Assembly (NCBI RefSeq): GCF_001187505.1
Contig: NZ_CP012150.1
Coordinates: forward strand, 5,676,048-5,740,047
Origin: Mycolicibacterium goodii
Lineage (GTDB): Bacteria > Actinomycetota > Actinomycetes > Mycobacteriales > Mycobacteriaceae
Reading direction: 5' to 3'
DNA length: 64,000 bases
The position numbers were made by a program, and so were the translations under genes. Position 1 is the stretch's first letter. Each line of letters opens with the position of its first letter. The notes beneath the pieces were generated by a model. The model saw nothing but the letters and a program-made list of their open reading frames with translations, searched no databases and was not told the DNA's origin. Below, one piece after another: positions 1-8,057 of the stretch.

Positions 1-563
1 CCGAACTGGCCGGGGTCGAGGTCGACGAGGACGGTCGTGTGGTCGTCGACCAGTATCAACGCACCACGGCGCGTGGGATTTTCGCACTCGGCGACGTGTC
101 GTCGGACTACCAGCTCAAGCATGTGGCCAACCACGAGGCGCGGGTGGTCAAGGAGAACCTGCTGCGCGACTGGGACGACACCGCGGCGCTGGTGGCCAGC
201 GACCACCGGTTCGTGCCGTCGGCGGTGTTCACCGATCCGCAGATCGCGACGGTCGGTCTGACCGAGGCCGAGGCCCGCGCGGCGGGTCACGACATCGTGG
301 TCAAGGTCCAGAATTACGGCGACACCGCGTACGGCTGGGCCATGGAGGACACCACCGGCATCGCCAAGCTGATCGCCGAACGCGGCACCGGCAAGCTGCT
401 CGGCGCCCACATCCTGGGCCATCAGGCGTCGTCGATCATCCAGCCGCTCATCCAGGCGATGAGCCTGGGTCAGACGGCGGCCGAGGTGGCCCGCGGCCAG
501 TACTGGATCCACCCGGCGCTGCCGGAGGTCATCGAGAACGCGCTGCTGGGCCTGGTCGACTGA
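1..563 (+). CDS. mtr: Mycothione reductase, C-terminal part (5' end outside window)
   Basis: FAD/NAD(P)H disulfide reductase that regenerates mycothiol from mycothione, the actinobacterial counterpart of glutathione reductase. The frame is open from base 3. It shows the end of the FAD domain ([21 protein letters not shown]) and the whole dimerisation domain. The C-terminus carries the catalytic His-Glu pair of the pyridine nucleotide disulfide reductase class I family ([15 protein letters not shown]). The text matches mycobacterial Mtr closely as I know it. About 60% of the gene lies upstream of the window. The last 35 bases overlap the convergent cbiO gene. Confidence 0.93.
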   Translation, partial: ELAGVEVDEDGRVVVDQYQRTTARGIFALGDVSSDYQLKHVANHEARVVKENLLRDWDDTAALVASDHRFVPSAVFTDPQIATVGLTEAEARAAGHDIVVKVQNYGDTAYGWAMEDTTGIAKLIAERGTGKLLGAHILGHQASSIIQPLIQAMSLGQTAAEVARGQYWIHPALPEVIENALLGLVD

Positions 564-1359
564 CGGCGTCGCGCCCGGCCTGCGAACGCTGGGGAACCAC
601 GAAACCCCAGGGCAATTCGAGCCGGTGTGCGGCCAGCAGATCGGTATCGGCCAGGATCGCCCCGATCTCGCCGTCGGCGACCACCCGGCCACCGTCGATG
701 ATGACCGCACGGGTGCACAACTGCGCGGCGTACGGCAGGTCGTGCGTGACGATCAGCATCGTGACATCCAGTGCGGCAAGGGTTTCCGCCAGTTCACGAC
801 GGGCCACCGGATCAAGGTTCGCCGACGGCTCGTCGAGCACCAGAATCTCGGCGTCGCACGCGAGCACCGTGGCCAACGCGGCGCGGCGCCGCTGCCCGCC
901 GGACAGGTGCGCCGGGCTGCGGTCGGCGTGATCGGTGAGCGACACCAGCTCGAGCGCATGCCGGACCCGAGCCGCCAATTCCGGTCCCGTAAGCCCGAAG
1001 TTGGCCGGCCCGAACGCGACATCCTGCGCGACGGTCGGCATGAACAACTGATCATCGGGGTCCTGGAACACCAGGCCGACACGGCGCCGGATGTCGCGCA
1101 GCGTGTTGCGGGCGACCGGCACCCCACCGATGCGCACCGTTCCCGATGTGGCGGTGAGCACGCCGTTGAGATGCAGCATCAGCGTGGTCTTGCCCGCGCC
1201 GTTCGGGCCGAGCACCGCGACCCGCTCCCCCTCGGCTATCTCGAGGTCGACGCCGTCGAGCCCGATGTGGCCGTCCGGGTACACGTGCCGCAGGTTTTCG
1301 ATGGAGATCGCGGCCGAAATCGCGCTTCGGACCGCGCTGGGGACCGGGCTCTCGCTCAT
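529..1359 (-). CDS. cbiO: Cobalt ECF transporter ATP-binding protein CbiO
   Basis: ABC ATPase that powers CbiMNQ-type cobalt uptake at the inner face of the membrane. It has Walker A (GPNGAGKTT), Q-loop ([10 protein letters not shown], typical of ECF ATPases), signature (LSGGQRRR), Walker B ([12 protein letters not shown]) and the switch His (VTHD). The start at 1359 (MSESPV) gives an ATGA overlap with the stop of cbiQ; the upstream extension in the same frame has no family similarity. It is the last gene of cbiMNQO, and its 3' end runs 35 bases into the convergent mtr gene. Confidence 0.92.
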   Translation of the reverse strand: MSESPVPSAVRSAISAAISIENLRHVYPDGHIGLDGVDLEIAEGERVAVLGPNGAGKTTLMLHLNGVLTATSGTVRIGGVPVARNTLRDIRRRVGLVFQDPDDQLFMPTVAQDVAFGPANFGLTGPELAARVRHALELVSLTDHADRSPAHLSGGQRRRAALATVLACDAEILVLDEPSANLDPVARRELAETLAALDVTMLIVTHDLPYAAQLCTRAVIIDGGRVVADGEIGAILADTDLLAAHRLELPWGFVVPQRSQAGRDAVSRPGPAARSR

Positions 1360-2135
1360 CGCAGCATCCACGCGCTCGCGGCCACCAGCACCGCCGCGGC
1401 GACCGGTAGCGCCGCAACCAACCACTGTCGGGTGGTGGCCGCAGCCGCGGATCCGGTGCCCACGGCCAGCTCGGGTATCCGGCCTTCGTATCCGCGCGAC
1501 AGCATCGCAAGATAGACGCGTTCGCCACGCTCGTAGGATCGCAGGAACAGCGCGCCGACGCTTTTGGCGATGGCACCGGCCTGATGCAACCCCCGGGGTG
1601 AGTCACCGCGGGAGATCCTGGCCATGCGCATCCGGTTCGCCTCGGTGGTCAGCACGTCGATGTATCGGATCATCAAGGTGATCATCGAGATCACCGTGCC
1701 GGGCACACCGAGACGGCTCAGCGCCAGCGGTATCTCGCGGGCGGTCGTGGTGGCGGCCACGGTGAGCGAGGCCGCGACGCCCAGGGTCCCCTTGACGACG
1801 ATTCCCCACGCGGCGTACAGACCCGTGGCCGACAGCTGCAGCCCGGCGACCGAAATACGTTCGCCGCCTTCGGCGAACGGCAGCAGGACGGCCAGCACCA
1901 GAAAGGGCGCCTCGATGAGCATGCGCGGGAGCATCCAGGCCGGCGGGATCCTGGCGATGGTCCACATCGCCACGATGATCAGTGCGTAGACGCCGAACGG
2001 CCAGAAGGTTTCGCGGGGTGTCGCCACCACCGCGACCACGAACACCACGAGGCCCACGATCTTCACCTCCGGCGCCGTCCGGTGCAGCGCCGAATCACCC
2101 TGGCGGTAAAGCGGATGCGTGTGCCCGCCCGCCAT
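1356..2135 (-). CDS. cbiQ: Cobalt ECF transporter membrane (T) component CbiQ
   Basis: Transmembrane coupling component of a group I ECF importer for cobalt. The 259-residue protein has five or six hydrophobic segments and the conserved C-terminal cytoplasmic region with alanine-arginine coupling motifs (ANRMRMARISRG and RSYERGERVYLAMLSRGY) that dock on CbiO. It sits between cbiN (one base gap) and cbiO (4-base overlap), so translation is coupled. The family name is firm. Nickel instead of cobalt cannot be excluded, but the cbiMNQO set and the cobQ gene later in the window favour cobalt. Confidence 0.9.
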   Translation of the reverse strand: MAGGHTHPLYRQGDSALHRTAPEVKIVGLVVFVVAVVATPRETFWPFGVYALIIVAMWTIARIPPAWMLPRMLIEAPFLVLAVLLPFAEGGERISVAGLQLSATGLYAAWGIVVKGTLGVAASLTVAATTTAREIPLALSRLGVPGTVISMITLMIRYIDVLTTEANRMRMARISRGDSPRGLHQAGAIAKSVGALFLRSYERGERVYLAMLSRGYEGRIPELAVGTGSAAAATTRQWLVAALPVAAAVLVAASAWMLR

Positions 2136-2136
2136 G

Positions 2137-2481
2137 TCAGTGGCCCGCGTCGGGTGCGCTTCTGCGGCGCGCGATCATCCGGAAGGCACCGCCTGCGATC
2201 AGCACCGTCACCACGACCCCGATGATCCCGGCCACCCCGCCGGTGCCCGCGCGACCGCCGAGCGAGTAGTCCGCCAGCGGGGACGCGGCCATGGCGTGTT
2301 CGGTCGCGTGCTGCGCGATGCACTCGCCGGTGAGTTCCTCGCCGTGGTCGGTCTCGACGACCTGGCATCCTTTCAGCGTGGCCGAATCCAGGCCGTCGGG
2401 GCTGGCGCTCGCCAGGTAGGACACGCCGCCGGCGATCATCAGGATGATCGCTGCGAAACCGACCCAGAACATCCGCTTCAT
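2137..2481 (-). CDS. cbiN: Cobalt transporter accessory subunit CbiN
   Basis: Small 114-residue membrane subunit with a hydrophobic helix at each end and the PDGL signature (SPDGLDSAT, residues 27-35) of the CbiN/PDGLE family, which partners CbiM in metal loading. A short extracytoplasmic loop holds a Cys pair (GCQ and GEC) and several His and Glu residues that may help bind metal. The ATG at 2481 overlaps the cbiM stop (ATGA). The gene lies inside a longer open frame, whose upstream part is antisense noise over cbiM. Confidence 0.88.
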   Translation of the reverse strand: MKRMFWVGFAAIILMIAGGVSYLASASPDGLDSATLKGCQVVETDHGEELTGECIAQHATEHAMAASPLADYSLGGRAGTGGVAGIIGVVVTVLIAGGAFRMIARRRSAPDAGH

Positions 2482-3152
2482 GCGGCCACCTCCCGACGCT
2501 GACGACGCAGCAGGTACACCAGATCCGGCCGCACCCGGGCGACCGCGGTGACGGTGAGGGCAGTGATGATGCCCTCGCCGATGCCGATCAGCACGTGGGT
2601 GCCGAACATGTAGCCCGCCACCGCAGGCAGCGATGTCGTCGCGGCGCCGCCGATCGCGTATTCGACGACGAAACCCATTGCGGCACACACCGTTCCCACC
2701 AGCGCGGCGACGAAGGCGACGAACCCCAGCGTCGAGGGTCCCGCGCGGCGTCTGCCCAGCACGGTGGACAGCGCCACCGCGGTCGCGTAGCCGGCCGTGA
2801 CGCCGATCAGCGCCATGTTGGTGATGTTGGCCCCCAGCGCGCTGATCCCGCCGTCGGCGAACAGCAGGGCCTGCACCACCAACACGATCGCGATGCACAG
2901 CGCCCCGGTGTACGGCCCGACCAGGATGGCGGCAAGCGCACCACCGAGAAGGTGCCCGCTGACCCCGGGCAGGATCGGGAAGTTCACCATCTGCACGGCG
3001 AAGATGAAGGCCGCCACCAGCCCTGCCAGCGGTACCGTCCGCTCGTCGAGTTCGTCGCGTGCGCGCAGGGCGCACACACCGAGTGCGGCGATCGCCAGCG
3101 CACCGAACACCAAGGACGTCTGGACGTTCACGATGCCATCGCTCATGTGCAT
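2478..3152 (-). CDS. cbiM: Cobalt ECF transporter substrate-binding membrane protein CbiM
   Basis: S-component of the cobalt importer. The start at 3152 is chosen because it gives the N-terminus MHMSDG; in CbiM/NikM proteins the N-terminal Met amine and His2 are metal ligands, so the protein must begin here. An in-frame ATG at 3173 would bury this motif. The rest shows about six hydrophobic helices and the conserved SGHLLGG segment carrying a further His ligand. It is the first gene of cbiMNQO, with a strong operator-like palindrome about 50 bases upstream. Confidence 0.9.
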   Translation of the reverse strand: MHMSDGIVNVQTSLVFGALAIAALGVCALRARDELDERTVPLAGLVAAFIFAVQMVNFPILPGVSGHLLGGALAAILVGPYTGALCIAIVLVVQALLFADGGISALGANITNMALIGVTAGYATAVALSTVLGRRRAGPSTLGFVAFVAALVGTVCAAMGFVVEYAIGGAATTSLPAVAGYMFGTHVLIGIGEGIITALTVTAVARVRPDLVYLLRRQRREVAA

Positions 3153-3197
3153 CGCGGCGATCTCAATGGCCATACCAATGAGATTAAGGCCACCGCG

Positions 3198-3215
3198 TTC
3201 ATCTGTCCAGATGAA
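3198..3215. promoter_or_regulatory. Operator-like palindrome in front of cbiM
   Basis: TTCATCTG-TC-CAGATGAA is an inverted repeat with perfect 8-base arms and a 2-base spacer. A further half-site (TTCAGATGA) follows at 3222-3230. It lies between the ArsR-type gene and cbiM. The length and the TTCA/TGAA ends resemble ArsR/SmtB operators, so it is the likely metal-responsive control site of cbiMNQO. The assignment to this regulator is inference. Confidence 0.7.
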
Positions 3216-3232
3216 CAGATATTCAGATGACC

Positions 3233-3562
3233 TCAGCCGTGTCTGGCCCCGATCCAGTGCAGGAGTTCGTGCACGACATCGTCCTCAAGACGGTAGCTCA
3301 CCGCACGGCCGACCCGCGTGGAACTGACCCACCCTTGCTGCCTGAGTACCCGAAGTGCTTGCGACACCGCATTTTCCGAACGCCCCAGGGCCTCCGCCAG
3401 GTCGCCGACGAAGATGCCGGGCGCGCGGTGCAGGACGAGCAGGATCTCCAGGCGGTTCGGGTCGGAGAGCAGATCGAAGCGCCGCGCCCACGTGGCGGAG
3501 TCGACATCGACCAGCGCCGAGGTCGCCCGCTCCACCTGTACGTGACCATCGACGGCGTCCAC
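3233..3562 (-). CDS. ArsR/SmtB-family metalloregulator
   Basis: Winged-helix repressor of the ArsR family. The core reads FDLLSDPNRLEILLVLHRAPG, a DNA-recognition helix region SENAVSQALRVLRQQGW, and the wing VGRAVSYRL. It ends with a His-rich tail (VVHELLHWIGARHG) that could bind metal together with the N-terminal HVQVE. It lies directly upstream of cbiM on the same strand with the palindrome between them, so it probably represses cobalt uptake when the metal is plentiful. The start is uncertain: GTG codons at 3562, 3607 and 3655 are in frame; the shortest fits the usual size of the family (about 110 residues). Confidence 0.82.
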   Translation of the reverse strand: MDAVDGHVQVERATSALVDVDSATWARRFDLLSDPNRLEILLVLHRAPGIFVGDLAEALGRSENAVSQALRVLRQQGWVSSTRVGRAVSYRLEDDVVHELLHWIGARHG

Positions 3563-3693
3563 ATCTGGAAATGTAAACCAAACCGCGCGTAACGGGTACT
3601 CGCCCACGGCGCACCCGGTATAGGTGATCCTGGCGTGAACCGGAGGGTCGCCCACGCGCCCGGCAAAACCAAGGTCCCTATCTCATGGTCTGG

Positions 3694-3704
3694 TGGCATT
3701 ACTA
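3694..3704. promoter_or_regulatory. GntR operator, autoregulatory site
   Basis: TGGCATTACTA differs at two positions from the locus consensus TGGTATTACCA. It ends eight bases before the ATG of the GntR gene, where bound repressor would block RNA polymerase or a leaderless transcript. It is the weakest of the nine sites. Autoregulation is inferred from position. Confidence 0.55.
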
Positions 3705-3711
3705 TTGGTCC

Positions 3712-4452
3712 ATGACTACTGACGGTGCCAAGACTTCGGGTCGCGGGGCAACCGACGACATCTTCACCAAGGTCACCCCCGGCCGGGCCTCGGAGATGAT
3801 CGTCGATCAGATCCGGTTGTTGATCCGCGACGGCCACCTGAAGCCTGGTGACCGCCTTCCCGCCGAACGCGAACTCGGCGACCGGTTCGGTGTCAGCCGT
3901 GTGACGGTCCGCGAGGCGCTGCGCGGCCTCGAGGCCAACGGGATGGTGACCATCAAGGTCGGCGCCCGCGGCGGGGCCTTCGTCACCGCGCCCACCAGCG
4001 CCCGTGTCGGCGAGGGCATCATCGACCTGCTCAGCATGTCCGGTCTGACCGACCGGGAGATCACCGAGGCGCGGCAGGTGTTCGAACTGGGCATCATCCC
4101 CCTGGTGTGCGAACGCGCCACCGAGGAGGACATAACGGACCTGCTGCAGATCTGCGACCGCGGCGACGCGGCCGCCGAACAGGGTTCCTATCCGATGGAA
4201 CTCTCCGCGGAATTCCACACGCGGGTGGCCAGGGCGAGCCACAACGCCGCGATCGCCATGCTGGCCGAGTCCTTCCACGGGCCGACGCTGTTGTCGCTGC
4301 GCCATGTGCAGGAGGGCCACCCCGAGATGGGTATCCGCGGCAATCGCGAACACCGCCAGTTCGTCATGGCGGTCAAGAAGGGCGATATCGAGAAGGCCAC
4401 CTCGGTCATGCGTACCCACCTGGGCCGCACCGCGCGCCACGTCAAAGGCTGA
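3712..4452 (+). CDS. FadR-type (FCD) GntR transcriptional regulator
   Basis: The N-terminal winged helix-turn-helix reads GDRLPAERELGDRFGVSRVTVREALRGLEANG, followed by the Gly-rich wing (GARGGAFV). The C-terminal FCD helical domain has the metal or ligand-binding residues of the family (FELGIIPLVCERA, EFHTRVARASHNAA, HRQFVMAVKKGD). FadR-type proteins bind palindromes of the form TNGTNNNACNA, which is what occurs nine times in the locus that follows. The start at 3712 is preferred over an in-frame ATG at 3685, because the latter would put the operator inside the coding sequence; no good ribosome site precedes 3712, so the mRNA may be leaderless. Likely local repressor released by a pathway metabolite. 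Confidence 0.88.
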   Translation: MTTDGAKTSGRGATDDIFTKVTPGRASEMIVDQIRLLIRDGHLKPGDRLPAERELGDRFGVSRVTVREALRGLEANGMVTIKVGARGGAFVTAPTSARVGEGIIDLLSMSGLTDREITEARQVFELGIIPLVCERATEEDITDLLQICDRGDAAAEQGSYPMELSAEFHTRVARASHNAAIAMLAESFHGPTLLSLRHVQEGHPEMGIRGNREHRQFVMAVKKGDIEKATSVMRTHLGRTARHVKG

Positions 4453-4455
4453 TCG

Positions 4456-5322
4456 TCACCCGCCGATCGGGCTGAGGAACCCGATGACGCGCGCCGGTGC
4501 GCTCAGCTCGGTCTGCTGGGCCACCGGGACGTCCCAGTACTCGTTGAACCGAATGCACTCCTGCAGATAACGGGCCGCCGACGGCGCATGTGAACTGTCC
4601 TCGCCCGGGACGATCAGGGTAGGCACGTCGAGCGTCATGAGATCTTCCGGCTCGGGACCGGGGACCGTGTCGCGGTCGAAGAGCACACGGCTCATCCCCG
4701 CGACGGTGTCCTCGTACCGGTCTACGTCGAATTCCAGGTAGTGCGAAGCGAATTCGGGGTCGGAACGCAGAACCGACGCCCATGGGCCGACCCGACCGTC
4801 GACCGAGAACGACGCGTCCGTCGACGCCACCAGCGACGCGACTCCCGCGAGGCCGTGCTCGCAGGCATAGGCGAGGTGCGCGCGGAACCTGGCGTGCTGT
4901 TTTCTCCGGTACCGCGGTCCACCCGCGGGCGAATAGAGCACCATGCCCGAGACCCGGTCCGGGTGCATGACCGCCGCAAGCGCGGCGATCGAACACCCGA
5001 CGCAGGCGCCCATCAGGTGCGCGCGAGCGAACCCGAGGTGATCGAGCAGTCCGATGCCCTGCCGGACATAGTCCGACCAGCTCACGCGTTGCACCCGGCC
5101 GCCGGAACCACCGGACTCCCGCTTGTCGAAGGTGATGCAGGTGAACCGCTCCCGCAGCTGGGCGAGCATCCTGGTGCGCTGATACAGGCCGTGGTTCTCC
5201 CAATTGGCCATGGTGGCGTTGAAACCACCCGGCGAGAACATCAACAGCGGCGGCCCCGACCCGGCCACCCGGTAGCGCGTGGTGATCCCGTCGATGTGAG
5301 CGGTCGCGAGAGCGGTCGTCAT
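4456..5322 (-). CDS. Alpha/beta hydrolase with apparent cysteine nucleophile
   Basis: 288-residue alpha/beta-hydrolase fold enzyme with an oxyanion-type SPGGF near residue 30 and a nucleophile elbow reading MGACVGCS where most relatives have G-x-S-x-G. The elbow therefore presents Cys instead of Ser. A late PGEDSSHAP segment can supply acid and His. Its ATG overlaps the stop of the PanB-like gene (ATGA), making it the last gene of the Rieske oxygenase operon. It could hydrolyse a ring-cleavage product, lactone or ester of the pathway; the substrate is unknown. Confidence 0.75.
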   Translation of the reverse strand: MTTALATAHIDGITTRYRVAGSGPPLLMFSPGGFNATMANWENHGLYQRTRMLAQLRERFTCITFDKRESGGSGGRVQRVSWSDYVRQGIGLLDHLGFARAHLMGACVGCSIAALAAVMHPDRVSGMVLYSPAGGPRYRRKQHARFRAHLAYACEHGLAGVASLVASTDASFSVDGRVGPWASVLRSDPEFASHYLEFDVDRYEDTVAGMSRVLFDRDTVPGPEPEDLMTLDVPTLIVPGEDSSHAPSAARYLQECIRFNEYWDVPVAQQTELSAPARVIGFLSPIGG

Positions 5323-6140
5323 ACCCGGATTCCTCCGGCGATCTGGCGGGCGGCACGCACGTCGTCGGCGTACGCCGAGATCGCGTCGAACGCGATCTGC
5401 GCGACGTTGGCGTAGGTGTCCGGCGCGGTGTCGAGCGCGTCGGCGCTGTAACCGATGGCGGCCGTGGCCATGCGCACCCGGCCGTCGAGCCAGGGCCCGC
5501 CGCCGAATCCGCCGAGGACCGGGATCGACACGGCCTGCGCGACGGCAGGCCCCACCACCGGCCCGGAGTTCGTGAAGTTCAGCAGCGCGGCTCCGGCCTC
5601 CTCGAGACGCTTTGCCTCGCCGACCATTTCGTCGAGCAGCTCGTCGGGAACGGCGTCGGCGGCCGTCGGTGTCGCGCGGTAGGTGACGCCGTACTTCAAC
5701 GAGGTCTGCGGGGTGATGCCGAACTGCGCGAACACCGGGATGCCCGCGCGGGTGACCGCCGAAACCGCGTCGAGGTGATCGGAGGCCCCGTCGAGCTTGA
5801 CCATGTCGACGCCGGCCTCCTTGACGAATCGGATCGCCGCCCGCACCGCCTGTTCGGGTCCCTCCTGCACGGGTCCGAACGGGAAGTCGCAACTGAGCAG
5901 CGCCCGCCGGACCCCGCGGCGCACCGCCTGGCAGACGATGATCATCTGATCCATCGTCACCTCAAGGGGATTCGGCTGGCCCCACAGGTTGATCCCGACG
6001 GTGTCGCCCACCGAGACCAGGTCGGCGCCGGCACGGTCGACGATCCTGGCCATCTGGTAATCCCATGCGACCACCCCCACGATCTTGCGGCCATCCCGTT
6101 TCATGGCCTGCAGATCGCCCAGATGCACCTTCTCACTCAT
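5319..6140 (-). CDS. PanB-like TIM-barrel enzyme (ketopantoate hydroxymethyltransferase / PEP mutase superfamily)
   Basis: The 273-residue protein resembles PanB: metal-ligand segments VSVGDTVG (Asp) and LLSCDFPFG (Asp) and the region AGVDMVKLDG, where PanB has Glu in KIEG and this protein has Asp. PanB makes ketopantoate from alpha-ketoisovalerate and a folate one-carbon unit, but the placement inside a catabolic operon and the altered acidic residue suggest a related lyase or aldol-type reaction on a pathway intermediate. It lies downstream of a 168-residue gene and is coupled to the hydrolase by an ATGA overlap. The exact activity is not known. Confidence 0.65.
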   Translation of the reverse strand: MSEKVHLGDLQAMKRDGRKIVGVVAWDYQMARIVDRAGADLVSVGDTVGINLWGQPNPLEVTMDQMIIVCQAVRRGVRRALLSCDFPFGPVQEGPEQAVRAAIRFVKEAGVDMVKLDGASDHLDAVSAVTRAGIPVFAQFGITPQTSLKYGVTYRATPTAADAVPDELLDEMVGEAKRLEEAGAALLNFTNSGPVVGPAVAQAVSIPVLGGFGGGPWLDGRVRMATAAIGYSADALDTAPDTYANVAQIAFDAISAYADDVRAARQIAGGIRV

Positions 6141-6151
6141 CAATTCGCTCC

Positions 6152-6658
6152 TCACGCACGCAGTGCGGTCAGCAGGTCGACGACATCGCGCTCTTCCCCG
6201 CCGACCATCAGGACGCGCGCGTGCGGCCGGAGCGCGGCCACGGTGGGGCCGATCCGCGCGTGCTCTCCGATCACCAGGCCTGCGGTCATGATCGCGCGGA
6301 CCGTGCATGCCGCCCCGATGATCGTCGCGGCGGCGGCGTCGGCGCCGGTGGTGGCCACCATGATGACGACGTCGGCATCGGTGAGTTCGGCGAGCAGGTT
6401 CGACGGCTGTCCCGACGAGTCCCGCAGCGGGACCGACTCCGAACCGTCGGTGTCACCGACCGGGCCGGCGAGCGCGAGGAACCGGGCATGTCCCCAATGT
6501 TGCTGCGAGATACGGTCGACGATGGCATCCGCGCCCGGGTCGAGCCCCACGATCCGGGCGCCCTGACGCCCGCGGATCGGCCGGTCGATCCGGTAGCGCA
6601 TCTCCGCCGCCGAGGCGGCCCGCGCGCAACTACTTCCCAGGATCGGCCGCATGCTCAT
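6152..6658 (-). CDS. Hypothetical protein in the Rieske operon, Rossmann-like
   Basis: I do not recognise this 168-residue protein. It shows alternating beta-strand and helix pattern with ARIVGLDPGAD, DADVVIMVATTGADAAAATIIGAAC and HARVLMVGGEE, suggesting a nucleotide- or cofactor-binding alpha/beta fold. There is no signal peptide or membrane helix. Its ATG at 6658 overlaps the Rieske oxygenase stop (ATGA), and it is followed after 11 bases by the PanB-like gene, so it is translated with them. A role together with the PanB-like protein is possible. Confidence 0.6.
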   Translation of the reverse strand: MSMRPILGSSCARAASAAEMRYRIDRPIRGRQGARIVGLDPGADAIVDRISQQHWGHARFLALAGPVGDTDGSESVPLRDSSGQPSNLLAELTDADVVIMVATTGADAAAATIIGAACTVRAIMTAGLVIGEHARIGPTVAALRPHARVLMVGGEERDVVDLLTALRA

Positions 6659-7941
6659 ACCGACGACTGCCGGACACCCTCGCGCACCGAGAGGTCCTCA
6701 CGGCACGCCTCGACGAAAGACACGTCCCTGGGCAGCACGACGGCCGCCGACCGGACGCGGTGATGCGCGGGATCCACCCCCGGCGGTGTCACGCCCTTGT
6801 CCCGCAGGGCCTCGGCGGCACGCTTGAGCTTCTGGCGCGCCTTGATGATCCCGCTGTCGGCCGAGACCAGCATCTCCTTGGTGCGGTCCACGATGGGGCC
6901 CATGCTCTCCTGCAGTGACGCGTCCTGCATCGCGATGCCCTTGACGCCCGAGTAGGTTTCGCCGCGCTTCTGCGCCTCGCGGTCGATCAGGTAGTCGTTG
7001 TCCTTGTTCGCCTTCGGGCGGTAGGTGCCGGGGATGTTGTCGCTGTGCACACCATGGCCCTCGCGCATCGCCTGCACCTCGGCTGCGGTGAGCGGACGCA
7101 CCGGGTGGTAGTCGAACGAGTAGGCCCAGCAGTTCTCGTCGTCGATCGGGATCCAGAAATGTCCGTGCACGGGGTGGTCGCCGCGGGGCGGCACCATCGT
7201 GAAGCACGGCATGACCCAGGGCGTGATCCGCCAGTAGTAGGTGTCCTCCTCGGCGTTGCGGCGCGCGCCGACGAACAGGCCGCCGTCGGATTCGGCAACC
7301 TCGAAATAGGGTTTGAGATCACCCATGTTGTACTCGTTGCCCTTGGTGCCCTTGAACAGCGGATCGGATTTCAAACCGCCCGAGTGCAGGAACGACACGT
7401 GACTCGAGTCGATGCCGCCCTCGAAGGCCTGCAACCAGTTGCACTCCTGCCACCGCTTGGACGTGTAGGTCTGATCGGGCGGCACCAGCGCGAACTCGAA
7501 CTCGGGCAGCGGCGGCTGCTTCTGCGGATCACCCATGTACGTCCACAGCACGTCGCCGATCTTGACCAGGGGGTACGACGTGAGTTTCACGTGCGCACAG
7601 AATGTCGAGTTCTCCGGTTCCGAGGGGATCTCGACGGCCTGGCCGGTGATGTCGTATTTCCAGCCGTGGTAGGGGCAACGCAGCCCACCTTCTTCGTTGC
7701 GGCCGAACCACAGTGAGGCGCCGCGGTGCGCGCAGAACTCGTCGATGAGCCCGTACCGACCCGCACTGTCGCGGAACGCCACCATCCGCTCGCTGAGCAG
7801 TTTCACGCGCACCGGCGGGCAGTCGTCCTCGGGAAGCTCTTCGGCCAGCAGTGCCGGGATCCAGTACTGCCGGAACAACTCTCCCATCGGCGTCCCCGGC
7901 CCTGTCCTGGTCAACAGCTCATTGATTTCTGCCCGCAGCAC
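6655..7941 (-). CDS. Rieske non-haem iron oxygenase, phthalate 4,5-dioxygenase type, large subunit
   Basis: Terminal oxygenase component. The Rieske [2Fe-2S] motif is C-x-H (CAHRGASL) with C-x2-H (RCPYHGWKYD). The catalytic iron site is LQAFEGGIDSSHVSFLHSG with two His four residues apart. Together with RQYWIPALLAEELP and FGRNEEGGLRCPYHGW these match the phthalate 4,5-dioxygenase group, which also holds O-demethylases. The GTG start at 7941 has GGAGAGG seven bases upstream and gives MLRAEINELL; the longer ATG start at 7971 lacks this support. It needs an electron chain, which the ferredoxin and reductase at 30-31.6 kb can supply. First gene of its operon, with a GntR operator 67 bases upstream. 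Confidence 0.88.
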   Translation of the reverse strand: MLRAEINELLTRTGPGTPMGELFRQYWIPALLAEELPEDDCPPVRVKLLSERMVAFRDSAGRYGLIDEFCAHRGASLWFGRNEEGGLRCPYHGWKYDITGQAVEIPSEPENSTFCAHVKLTSYPLVKIGDVLWTYMGDPQKQPPLPEFEFALVPPDQTYTSKRWQECNWLQAFEGGIDSSHVSFLHSGGLKSDPLFKGTKGNEYNMGDLKPYFEVAESDGGLFVGARRNAEEDTYYWRITPWVMPCFTMVPPRGDHPVHGHFWIPIDDENCWAYSFDYHPVRPLTAAEVQAMREGHGVHSDNIPGTYRPKANKDNDYLIDREAQKRGETYSGVKGIAMQDASLQESMGPIVDRTKEMLVSADSGIIKARQKLKRAAEALRDKGVTPPGVDPAHHRVRSAAVVLPRDVSFVEACREDLSVREGVRQSSV

Positions 7942-8007
7942 GGTCCACCCTCTCCAACTGTCCCTGCCCACCGTGAGCCGGTGAGATCTTGAACACGATC
8001 ACCCTAA

Positions 8008-8018
8008 TTGTAATACCA
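8008..8018. promoter_or_regulatory. GntR operator between Rieske oxygenase and dehydrogenase genes
   Basis: TTGTAATACCA, on the other strand TGGTATTACAA, is one base from the consensus TGGTATTACCA and fits TNGTNNNACNA. It is the only such site in the gap between two divergent genes and so may control both. Confidence 0.72.
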
Positions 8019-8057
8019 TTAGCTCATAGGGCCAAGGGGTGGATGGAAAGGCGAATG

